In this document: one piece after another, positions 1 through 8,393 of the stretch
How the letters are laid out: each line of letters starts with the position of its first letter
Position numbering within the stretch: the first letter of the stretch is position 1
Assembly: GCA_024694965.1 (NCBI GenBank)
Contig: JAILJC010000180.1
Location: 117,778-181,777, forward strand
Direction: 5' to 3'
From: Lachnospiraceae bacterium
GTDB lineage: Bacteria > Bacillota > Clostridia > Lachnospirales > Lachnospiraceae
DNA: 64,000 nt
The notes under the pieces: model-generated
The model's input: only the letters and a program-made list of their open reading frames with translations
Told to the model about the DNA's origin: nothing
Databases searched by the model: none
Position numbers and translations under genes: made by a program

Positions 1-822
1 AAGGGGCACGGCGGCGCCGTAAATACAGGTATTGCGAATGCGAGCGGCATGTACTTTAAGGTACTTGATTCCGATGACTGGCTGAAGGAGTCGGCATACT
101 TAAAGGTGCTTGATAAGTTGAGGGATTTAGCCGGCGGCAGCAGGGTGCTTGACCTTATGATATGCAACTTTGTGTATGAGAAAGAGGGCAAGGAACATAA
201 AAAAGTAATGACATACAAGTCTGCCCTGCCTGTTGATGAAATCTTCACGTGGAAGGATGTAAAACACTTTAAGAAGGGTCAGTACCTTTTGATGCACTCG
301 GTGATCTACCGTACAAAGCTGCTGAAAGAATGCGGGATGACTCTTCCCGAGCATACCTTCTATGTAGATAATATATTTGTGTTTGAACCCCTGCCGTTTG
401 TCAACACTATGTATTACATGGACGTTAATCTGTACAGATATTACATCGGCCGCGAAGATCAGTCGGTAAACGAGGAGATAATGATAAAGCGCATCGATCA
501 GCAGTTGAGGGTAAACAGGATAATGATCGATTACATGGCGGGAACAAGGCGGTGTCTTGAGCCCAAGCTTGAAAAGTATATGCTTAATTATCTTGATATA
601 ATGATGACCGTTTCCTCTATTTTCCTCATAAAGGCCGGCAGCGAAGAGGCACTGGAAAAGAAGAGGGGACTATGGGAGTATCTTAAGGATACGGACAGCC
701 GTGATTATTTCAGGCTCCGTTTCGGACTCCTGGGGACCTCGATGAACATACCGGGAAGGGGCGGGCGTAAGATTTCGGTGCTTGAGTATAAGATAGCCCA
801 AAGGTTCGTGGGATTCAATTAG
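1..822 (+). CDS. Glycosyltransferase family 2, 5'-truncated by the window edge
   Basis: Frame 1 is open from base 1 (KGHGGAVNTGIANASGMYFKVLDSDDWL...), with the GT2 'DSDDW' motif; the ORF-track start at 49 is internal. Confidence 0.85.
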   Translation, partial: KGHGGAVNTGIANASGMYFKVLDSDDWLKESAYLKVLDKLRDLAGGSRVLDLMICNFVYEKEGKEHKKVMTYKSALPVDEIFTWKDVKHFKKGQYLLMHSVIYRTKLLKECGMTLPEHTFYVDNIFVFEPLPFVNTMYYMDVNLYRYYIGREDQSVNEEIMIKRIDQQLRVNRIMIDYMAGTRRCLEPKLEKYMLNYLDIMMTVSSIFLIKAGSEEALEKKRGLWEYLKDTDSRDYFRLRFGLLGTSMNIPGRGGRKISVLEYKIAQRFVGFN

Positions 823-831
823 TGTAAGTTA

Positions 832-860
832 TTGTGTTTTAAAAGAAGTTCCTATATAAT
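832..860 (+). promoter_or_regulatory. Sigma-70-type promoter for glyA (TTGTGT-N17-TATAAT)
   Basis: -35 at 832-837, -10 at 855-860, 17-nt spacer, upstream of the glyA RBS (ggaggtaag). Confidence 0.6.
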
Positions 861-911
861 GATACGAGGGTTTCGGCCCTGTGCAAATGTATTGAATAAC
901 GGAGGTAAGAT

Positions 912-2150
912 ATGTATTCACTGGATGAAGTAAGAACAGTCGATCCCGAGATCGCAGAAGCCATTGTCAAGGAGCAGGAGAGGCAGAATTCACACATCGA
1001 GCTTATTGCTTCGGAAAACTGGGTAAGCAAGGCGGTTATGGCGGCTATGGGAAGCCCGCTTACAAACAAGTATGCCGAGGGTTATCCGGGAAAAAGGTAT
1101 TACGGCGGATGTGACTGTGTAGATATAGTGGAAGAGCTGGCAAGGGAAAGGGCCAAGGAACTGTTCCACTGCGATTATGCGAATGTTCAGCCGCATTCGG
1201 GTGCGCAGGCTAACATGGCTGTATTTTTTGCAATGCTTGAGCCCGGGGATACCTTCATGGGAATGAACCTTGATCACGGCGGCCATCTGTCTCACGGTTC
1301 ACCGGTGAACATGTCGGGTAAATATTTTAACTGTGTTCATTACGGTGTTAATGACGACGGTTTCATCGATTATGATGAAGTAAGGCGCATCGCGCTTGAA
1401 TGCAAGCCCAAGATGATACTTGCGGGTGCAAGTGCATATGCAAGAAAGATCGATTTTGCAAAATTCAGGGAGATATGCGATGAAGTAGGTGCATATCTTA
1501 TGGTTGATATGGCTCATATAGCGGGACTTGTTGCTTCGGGTTATCATGAGAGCCCTATCCCCTATGCCGATGTTGTTACCACAACTACGCATAAGACCCT
1601 TCGCGGTCCCAGGGGCGGCCTTATACTCTGCAATCAGGAAGCGGCGGATAAGTTCAACTTCAATAAGGCTATCTTCCCGGGAACCCAGGGCGGTCCGCTC
1701 ATGCATGTTATCGCAGCCAAGGCTGTATGTTTCAAAGAGGCTCTGTCTCCCGAATTCAAGGAATACGGAAAGAACATCGTCGACAATGCGAAAGCTCTTG
1801 CAAAGGGTCTGCTTGACAGGGGATTGAGCATTGTGTCTGGCGGTACGGATAATCACCTCATGCTTCTTGATCTTCGCCCCCAGGGACTTACGGGTAAGGA
1901 AATAGAGAAGCTGCTTGACGAAGCTCATATCACGGCCAATAAGAATACGGTTCCGAACGATCCTCAGAAGGCTTTCGTTACAAGCGGAATAAGGCTCGGA
2001 ACACCTGCCGTTACCTCAAGGGGAATGAATACGGAAGATATGGATAAGATCGCCGAAGCCATTGCTTTTGTTGTAAAGGAAGGTGCCGACGGAGTTGCAA
2101 AGGCACGTGCAATAGTTGATGAGCTGACAAAGAAATATCCTCTGATTTAA
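912..2150 (+). CDS. glyA: Serine hydroxymethyltransferase
   Basis: 412 aa; [27 protein letters not shown]-lysine motif. Confidence 0.97.
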   Translation: MYSLDEVRTVDPEIAEAIVKEQERQNSHIELIASENWVSKAVMAAMGSPLTNKYAEGYPGKRYYGGCDCVDIVEELARERAKELFHCDYANVQPHSGAQANMAVFFAMLEPGDTFMGMNLDHGGHLSHGSPVNMSGKYFNCVHYGVNDDGFIDYDEVRRIALECKPKMILAGASAYARKIDFAKFREICDEVGAYLMVDMAHIAGLVASGYHESPIPYADVVTTTTHKTLRGPRGGLILCNQEAADKFNFNKAIFPGTQGGPLMHVIAAKAVCFKEALSPEFKEYGKNIVDNAKALAKGLLDRGLSIVSGGTDNHLMLLDLRPQGLTGKEIEKLLDEAHITANKNTVPNDPQKAFVTSGIRLGTPAVTSRGMNTEDMDKIAEAIAFVVKEGADGVAKARAIVDELTKKYPLI

Positions 2151-2162
2151 TACGGAGATATC

Positions 2163-3533
2163 ATGATCTTCAGTTCTCTGTTGTTTATTTTCTGGTTTAT
2201 ACCGATATTTTTCGCGGTGTACTATATTGTACCCGTGAAGCTTAAAAATCCGGTTCTCTTTATCGGGAGCCTGGTCTTTTACGGGTGGGGCGAGCCCAAG
2301 TATCTTATACTGCTTGCCGTATCCATCCTTGTTAATTATCTTGCGGGCATACTGATGCATCGTTACAAAGGGAGGGCAGACAAGCCTGTGCTTGTCTGCG
2401 CCCTTGTTTTTGATATCGGTATGCTTTTCTTTTTTAAATATATCAATTTCTTTATAGAAAACATAAATGCCGTAAGCGGTGCGGGGGTAGAAAAGGTTAA
2501 CATAACGTTGCCGCTGGGTATAAGCTTTTATACTTTTCAGATCATGTCATATGTCATCGATCTTTACCGTGGCAAGGTAGATGTAGAGAAGTCCGTTATA
2601 AACCTTGGCACATATCTGTGTATGTTTCCCCAGCTTATTGCCGGACCCATCGTGGTATACTCCGATGTATCCGCCGCACTTAAGGAAAGAAAAATTGAGC
2701 TTAAGGACATTGAAGACGGACTTAAACTGTTTATTCTGGGGCTCGGTTCCAAGGTACTCATTGCAAACAATGCGGGTGAGTACTGGAAGGAGCTTGAACA
2801 GATAGGTTATGCAGGGATATCAGCGCCCATGGCATGGCTTGGGATGCTGGCATATACGATACAGATATACTTCGACTTTAACGGTTATTCCATGATGGCG
2901 ATCGGCCTTGGTAAGATGCTCGGTTTTGAGTTCCCGAAAAATTTCAACCTGCCGTATACATCAAGGTCTATAACCGAATACTGGAGAAGATGGCACATGA
3001 CTCTCAGCGGGTGGTTCAGGGATTACCTGTATATCCCTTTGGGCGGCAACAGAAAAGGTAAGCTTCGGACTGTATTTAATCTGTTCATTGTATGGTTTGT
3101 CACGGGATTCTGGCACGGAGCCGACTGGAACTTCATATTCTGGGGCTTGTATTTCTTTGTGCTCCTTATGATAGAACGGGCGGGCTTATTAAAGTTCCTT
3201 GAGAAAAACCGTTTGCTTTCGCATGTATATTCGCTGCTTGCCATAGGATTCGGTTGGATGCTGTTTGCCATTACGGATCTGAAGGCGCTTTTTGTCTATC
3301 TTTCAAGGCTTTTTGTCGGGGGATCATCGCCGATGATCATTTATTATCTTAAGAATTACGGCGTTATACTAATACTGGGCTGCCTGTTCTCATCGGGACT
3401 TGGCAACAGGTTATATGATAATATCAAGGATAAAAAGGCAATTACGATCCCCGTCTTTGCGGTTGTTTTTATCCTGTCTGTGGCATACCTTGCCGATGCT
3501 TCGTTTAACCCCTTCCTGTACTTCCGTTTTTGA
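2163..3533 (+). CDS. MBOAT family O-acyltransferase (AlgI/DltB-like)
   Basis: 456 aa polytopic; SITEYWRRWHMTLSGWFRDYLYIPLGGNRKG and FWHGADWNFIFWG motifs. Confidence 0.95.
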   Translation: MIFSSLLFIFWFIPIFFAVYYIVPVKLKNPVLFIGSLVFYGWGEPKYLILLAVSILVNYLAGILMHRYKGRADKPVLVCALVFDIGMLFFFKYINFFIENINAVSGAGVEKVNITLPLGISFYTFQIMSYVIDLYRGKVDVEKSVINLGTYLCMFPQLIAGPIVVYSDVSAALKERKIELKDIEDGLKLFILGLGSKVLIANNAGEYWKELEQIGYAGISAPMAWLGMLAYTIQIYFDFNGYSMMAIGLGKMLGFEFPKNFNLPYTSRSITEYWRRWHMTLSGWFRDYLYIPLGGNRKGKLRTVFNLFIVWFVTGFWHGADWNFIFWGLYFFVLLMIERAGLLKFLEKNRLLSHVYSLLAIGFGWMLFAITDLKALFVYLSRLFVGGSSPMIIYYLKNYGVILILGCLFSSGLGNRLYDNIKDKKAITIPVFAVVFILSVAYLADASFNPFLYFRF

Positions 3534-3561
3534 TTGAAAAAGCTGTGAGAAACAGTATAAT
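3534..3561 (+). promoter_or_regulatory. Sigma-70-type promoter (TTGAAA-N16-TATAAT) for the response regulator-GGDEF gene
   Basis: -35 3534-3539, -10 3556-3561; implies the ORF-track start (3567) is too early and 3612 is the real start. Confidence 0.55.
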
Positions 3562-3611
3562 ATATTATGTGTATTTATGCGCAATTCAGCATGATAGGAG
3601 ATAAGTACCCA

Positions 3612-4967
3612 ATGAGTTATTGGATAGTTGTTGTCGATGATGAGCCGATAAGTCTCGCAAATGCCAAAAATCTTCTTGTCGAACAGGATATGAAGGTAAG
3701 TTGTCTGCGCTCGGGCAAGGATCTTATGAGGTTTATAAAGAACAATACTCCGGATCTTATCCTGTTGGATATCCTGATGCCCGAAATGGACGGTTTCGAA
3801 ACATATCGTGCTCTCCGCCAGCATGAAGAGAATACCGGCATGGCAAAGACACCGGTCATCTTTCTGACCGGAGAAAGCAACAGCGAGACCGAACGAAGGG
3901 GACTTAAGGCAGGCGCCTCTGATTACATACGAAAGCCCTTTGATAAGGATATATTTATAAAACGTATCAACAATACGTTAATGAACAGCAAAATGATCGA
4001 AAGCCTTACCGAAGAGGCTACGATCGATAAGCTTACGGGATTCTTAAATAAATCAAGCGGTACCGACAGGATTTCGCAGCTCATAAAAACACGTGCAGGT
4101 GCCCTGGTGGTTTTTGATCTTGACAGTTTTAAGCTGGTCAACGATCTTTACGGCCATGATATGGGCGATCGTATTCTTGTGGCATTTTCCGGTATTGTCA
4201 GGAATAACATACGGGCAGAGGATGTTGTAAGCCGGATAGGCGGCGATGAGTTCATGGCCTTTTTTGTCGATGTGGACGAAGAGGAAGCGATCTCATCGCT
4301 TACGAACCGCCTTAACGAGCAGCTGGTGCGGGAAGCGGAAGCCCTTATGGGCGGGGACTGCGGGATCCCGCTTGGGATATCTGTAGGAGCAGTATTTGCT
4401 TCGGATCAGAACAACGATTACCAGATACTTTTCCAATATGCCGACAGCGCTCTGTATAAAGTCAAACAGAACGGAAAACACGGGTATGCGATATATGACC
4501 GGGGCAGTGAGGACGAGGCCGGGGAAGTTGACCTTGAGAATGAGCTGCTCCGTGTTACAAAGATCGTTGAAGAGCGCGGAGAAGGAAAGGGCGCTATGCT
4601 TTTGGGCCGTGAAGCCTTCTCGTGGAATTACCGTCTCATCATCAGGCTTATAAAGCGTTATCGTACGGTTGCGGGCAGGATACTGTTTTCCGTTGAGTCA
4701 GATAAGAAGGATGTTATATTTTCGGAGATTGTTGCCGAATTTGGCAATGTCCTTAAGAATTCGCTGCGCAAGAGCGATATAATCTTTCAGAGTAAACAGA
4801 ATCAGTTTTTTGTGGTGCTCCTGCAGCTGACGCAGAAGGATACGCCAAAGGTTATCGAACGCGTGATGAAGAACTGGGAAAAGTCCGGGTATCACGACAG
4901 GGTAAAGATCGATCATGTGACCGGAGCTTTGACTGCGGATGATGAGAGGAAGCAGAGGAAAGAATGA
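3612..4967 (+). CDS. Response regulator receiver-GGDEF diguanylate cyclase with an extra C-terminal domain
   Basis: VVDDEP...LLDILMPEMDG...RKPFDK receiver; SRIGGDEFMAFF active-site motif; start at ATG 3612 after AGGAG. Confidence 0.9.
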   Translation: MSYWIVVVDDEPISLANAKNLLVEQDMKVSCLRSGKDLMRFIKNNTPDLILLDILMPEMDGFETYRALRQHEENTGMAKTPVIFLTGESNSETERRGLKAGASDYIRKPFDKDIFIKRINNTLMNSKMIESLTEEATIDKLTGFLNKSSGTDRISQLIKTRAGALVVFDLDSFKLVNDLYGHDMGDRILVAFSGIVRNNIRAEDVVSRIGGDEFMAFFVDVDEEEAISSLTNRLNEQLVREAEALMGGDCGIPLGISVGAVFASDQNNDYQILFQYADSALYKVKQNGKHGYAIYDRGSEDEAGEVDLENELLRVTKIVEERGEGKGAMLLGREAFSWNYRLIIRLIKRYRTVAGRILFSVESDKKDVIFSEIVAEFGNVLKNSLRKSDIIFQSKQNQFFVVLLQLTQKDTPKVIERVMKNWEKSGYHDRVKIDHVTGALTADDERKQRKE

Positions 4968-6094
4968 AAATCACAGTAAGGGAATATCCGCTGACTATCC
5001 TTATGGCAGTTCTGATACTTGCGTGTTTTGCAGGGTATCTTACCGGAGGGGATGGCGGGTTTTCGGCTACCGAGAACAGATATCTGGCAAAGCGTCCCGC
5101 CTTTTCGGTATCGGCAGTTGCCGACGGGAGCTTCATGGAGCAATTTGAGCTGTATGTAAAGGAGCAGCTTCCGCTGCGTGATATGCTGATAAGGTTAAAG
5201 GCAGCGGCTTCGGGAGTAATGCTCAAGAACGAAAACAACGGCATTGTTATGGGGAAGGACGGCTATCTGTTTGAAAAGCTCGTAAATACAGGGGAACAGC
5301 TGGATAAGAACAGGGCGGCGCTCAATGCTTTTGCGGATAAGTCGGGCAGGGACATACATGTGTGTATCGTCCCGAATTCATGTGAAATACTGTCGGACCT
5401 TAAACCGGCAGGTTTTCCCGGCATATCGCAGAAGGCTTATATAGATGATCTGTACGGAGAACTTTTAACTCACGGGAACGTGGGTACAACGGACTTATCG
5501 GGTATTCTTACGGAACATGCGGATGAATATATCTATTACCGTACGGACCATCATTGGACAACACAGGGTGCATATTACGGATATCTTAAGCTGTGTGATG
5601 ACATGGGACTTGAGGCTGTCGGATCAGATGAGCTTTCGGTGTTAAGGGAAGAGGCTTCCGGTTTTTACGGGACTTATTATTCAAAATACCGGGGACCGGG
5701 GGTGAAACCGGACACGATCACATATTATGATATACCGGTATTAAACTTTACGGCAGGAGATAAGGTTTATGATTCCATGTATGATCCCGAGAAGCTGAAG
5801 ATATATGACAAGTATGCGATGTTCATGCACGGTAACGAGGGGATCAGTGTTATCGAGTCGGTTCCCGGCGGCAGGGAAAAGAAAAATGAACTTATAATAT
5901 TCAAGGATTCATATGCCAACTGCCTGATACCTTTTTTAACATATGATTATGGCAGGATAACCGTCATAGATTTAAGGTATTATGCGGATCCCGTAAGTGA
6001 ACTGTTAAGCGAGCATCCCGATGCCGATGTCCTTCTTTTGTACAATTTTATGCATTTTAACGAAGATAATCACTTTTACAGGCTTACAGGCTGA
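4964..6094 (+). CDS. DHHW family protein (AlgX/AlgJ-like SGNH acetyltransferase fold)
   Basis: YYRTDHHWTTQGAYYGY motif, IIFKDSYANCLIPF; ATGA overlap with upstream CDS. Confidence 0.85.
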   Translation: MKITVREYPLTILMAVLILACFAGYLTGGDGGFSATENRYLAKRPAFSVSAVADGSFMEQFELYVKEQLPLRDMLIRLKAAASGVMLKNENNGIVMGKDGYLFEKLVNTGEQLDKNRAALNAFADKSGRDIHVCIVPNSCEILSDLKPAGFPGISQKAYIDDLYGELLTHGNVGTTDLSGILTEHADEYIYYRTDHHWTTQGAYYGYLKLCDDMGLEAVGSDELSVLREEASGFYGTYYSKYRGPGVKPDTITYYDIPVLNFTAGDKVYDSMYDPEKLKIYDKYAMFMHGNEGISVIESVPGGREKKNELIIFKDSYANCLIPFLTYDYGRITVIDLRYYADPVSELLSEHPDADVLLLYNFMHFNEDNHFYRLTG

Positions 6095-6105
6095 CAATAT
6101 GACGC

Positions 6106-6134
6106 TTGCAAGTTAATGCGTTTATTGATATATT
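6106..6134 (+). promoter_or_regulatory. Sigma-70-type promoter (TTGCAA-N17-TATATT)
   Basis: -35 6106-6111, -10 6129-6134, upstream of the SGNH gene. Confidence 0.45.
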
Positions 6135-6165
6135 GGAGTTGCGTATCTGATCGTATTTTAATCGG

Positions 6166-7302
6166 ATGGTGAGGGGAAAGGCTTTGAGCAGTAATAATCC
6201 GTTATTCAATTTATTTGGTCCGTCTTCATCGCAGGGCGGAATGAGCGAGGAGGAACTTGCCGTAGTTGAGCGCAGGCGTACGGTCAGGGTGATCTCCGTT
6301 GTTTTTGTTGTCCTCTGCACCCTCTTTCTTGCCGTGATGGCGGGAGCGATGATCGCACTGTGGGATACCGGAAAGTCATCCAGGGACCTTCTGGCCGTTA
6401 TGAACGGAAGTTATGTATATGCAAAAACCCAGGAAGAACTTGAACGCATCGCTAATGAAGAGGAAGCCATCGCACAGGCGGATCAGGAAAGCGAGATCAT
6501 AGATGAGGAAAACGATGAAGAAGGCTTAAGTGTCGTAAACGAGGTCTCAGCTGTCGATGATGCTGCTTTGAGTGAATCCGATGATGTATCTTTGCAGGAC
6601 AGTTCGGAATCGGGCATTGATTTTGTTGAGGATGCCGGGGCCGATGCGGAAGCTTCCATGATGTCAGGCCCGAAGATAAACGTTTATGTTGATCCCAACG
6701 TCAATTATCCGCTTCCTTTCAGCGAAGTTGACGAATCGTATTTTAATGATGCGCTGTTCATCGGGGATTCAAGGCTTCAGGGTTTTGGAATGTATTCCGG
6801 GATGCCGGGGACATTCTATGCCGCTACAGGCTTCCAGTTATATAAATATGATTCTATGGACGTGGTTACTACCGACAGCGGAAAAGTACCGATCACAGAG
6901 GCAATGCCTTATGATACCTTTACCAAGATATATATAAAGGTGGGGCTTAACGAAATGGGCGGTAACGATAATGTATTTTTGAGCAGATATAAGGAACTTA
7001 TCACATGGCTTAGGGAGAATGAGCCCAGGGCGGTCATATATATCCACGGACTGCTGCCGGTTACCGCAGCGAAATCGCAATCGGACAAGGTGCATAACAA
7101 TGACAATGTTAATGCCAGGAATGAGTCGCTTAAGCAGCTGGCAATGGAGCAGCGGGCATATTATCTGGATGTAGGATCGGCAGTGGCCGGAGCCGACGGA
7201 AGCCTGCCTTCCGAGATGGCTGCCGACGGTATTCACCTTAAGGCACAGTACATGGATATATGGAAGCAGTATCTATTGTCGCATGCGGTAGTGGTTCAAT
7301 AA
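6166..7302 (+). CDS. Membrane-anchored SGNH/GDSL hydrolase-type protein
   Basis: N-terminal TM (VISVVFVVLCTLFLAVMAGAMIAL), acidic linker, FIGDSRLQGF block I, DGIHLK block. Confidence 0.8.
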   Translation: MVRGKALSSNNPLFNLFGPSSSQGGMSEEELAVVERRRTVRVISVVFVVLCTLFLAVMAGAMIALWDTGKSSRDLLAVMNGSYVYAKTQEELERIANEEEAIAQADQESEIIDEENDEEGLSVVNEVSAVDDAALSESDDVSLQDSSESGIDFVEDAGADAEASMMSGPKINVYVDPNVNYPLPFSEVDESYFNDALFIGDSRLQGFGMYSGMPGTFYAATGFQLYKYDSMDVVTTDSGKVPITEAMPYDTFTKIYIKVGLNEMGGNDNVFLSRYKELITWLRENEPRAVIYIHGLLPVTAAKSQSDKVHNNDNVNARNESLKQLAMEQRAYYLDVGSAVAGADGSLPSEMAADGIHLKAQYMDIWKQYLLSHAVVVQ

Positions 7303-7320
7303 AAATTCGGAGGGGAAGTA

Positions 7321-7782
7321 ATGAAAAGAAAGATTATAAGTGTTTTTTCGGTTGTTTTGATCCTTGCGGTGTTAGCGGGATGCAAGGGTAACGCAGATGT
7401 GGATGCAGGTGCTCTGGCAGATGAGCTTAAGGGCCAGGTTACGTATAATGATGACCTTTCTGCAATAGACCTGGATACGGCAGGAATGTTTTACAGCTTT
7501 GGTGATGCGGATATCACGGAAGCATACTTTTATGAGAGCAGCGGAGCTACTGCCGAAGAGATCGCTGTAATAAAGTGCTCGTCCGATGCGGATGCCGGTA
7601 AGGTGGAGGAAATACTTAAGCGGCGTGTTGAGGAACAGAAGGAAAGTTTTAAGGATTATGTTCCCGCAGAGCTTGAGAAGCTCAATACAGCCATAGTACA
7701 AAGGTCCGGTAAGTGTGTGATCCTCTCTGTAAGTGACGAGCCGGACAAGGCAAGGGATATTATAAAGAAATATACAAAATAG
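7321..7782 (+). CDS. DUF4358-type lipoprotein
   Basis: Lipobox VLAGC; overall similarity from memory to DUF4358 proteins. Confidence 0.7.
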   Translation: MKRKIISVFSVVLILAVLAGCKGNADVDAGALADELKGQVTYNDDLSAIDLDTAGMFYSFGDADITEAYFYESSGATAEEIAVIKCSSDADAGKVEEILKRRVEEQKESFKDYVPAELEKLNTAIVQRSGKCVILSVSDEPDKARDIIKKYTK

Positions 7783-7921
7783 GATCACGAAGGAAGGCTG
7801 TTCCCGAGCTTAATTGATTGAATAGTATAAACAATTAGATGATTTATGAATATATAAACTAATAATGCAGCTTATTTGTGAAAAATTATCGAAAAATATT
7901 TAATAATTTATGAAAAAAGTA

Positions 7922-7950
7922 TTGACAATTCACAAATGCAGCATTATAAT
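7922..7950 (+). promoter_or_regulatory. Consensus sigma-70 promoter TTGACA-N17-TATAAT with an A/T-rich upstream stretch
   Basis: -35 TTGACA 7922-7927, -10 TATAAT 7945-7950, 17-nt spacer. Confidence 0.85.
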
Positions 7951-7956
7951 CTAGTT

Positions 7957-8303
7957 GTGAATTGAAAGAACAGAATTGATCATAAGTTTCGAATACGCGA
8001 TGCGGGTGTCGGGACTTGGGCAGTGGTCTTAGGGACACGATATTAGAACAGGACAGGCGATGTAAAGCACAGTACATTGAGAAGGGTATGTACATTATAG
8101 GTCCGGGTATCGAAGCCGAAGTCGGGAAAACTGAATAGGGAGTCGGATAATTATCGAGTGCAGGAGCACTTAAAAATTTATATAAATAAGTCGACCCCGG
8201 AAAGGTATTTGAAACGGAAAAGTGAGGTGCAGTCCATTGGGAACTGACGTGACTGAATGAGGGCGGATGCAGACGTAAAGAAGTCGCATCCGCTCTCATT
8301 TTT
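7957..8303 (+). ncRNA. Putative structured non-coding RNA (~345 nt), family unknown
   Basis: Consensus promoter, no plausible + strand ORF, several internal hairpins (8006-8010/8034-8038; 8072-8077/8088-8093; 8157-8161/8166-8170; long-range 8102-8113/8191-8201), ends at a 14-bp hairpin plus T-run. Confidence 0.65.
8257..8303 (+). terminator. Intrinsic terminator of the putative ncRNA
   Basis: ATGAGGGCGGATGC (8257-8270) pairs with GCATCCGCTCTCAT (8286-8299, one G-T wobble), followed by TTTT. Confidence 0.85.
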
Positions 8304-8393
8304 GTGCAGAGCACCCGGCGAGGTATTGTAAAGCTTAGCGGGGATGCCCCGAACGGGGTTTCTTTTTTGGGGATGAAATGTTAAAATATATGC

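Noticed and set aside
1299-1928. 209-aa minus-strand ORF
   Set aside because: Antisense to glyA, no motif.
7957-8303. RNase P, tmRNA, SRP or 6S RNA as identity of the ncRNA
   Set aside because: I looked for RNase P GAGGAAAGUCC/ACAGAA core, tmRNA tag and TTCGAATC-type acceptor, and SRP GGAAGCAGCC motifs and did not find them; length exceeds typical 6S. A covariance-model search is still needed.
7886-8314. 142-aa minus-strand ORF covering the putative ncRNA region
   Set aside because: No RBS or recognisable domain, low-complexity Ser/Pro/His composition; the strand carrying promoter and terminator signals is plus.
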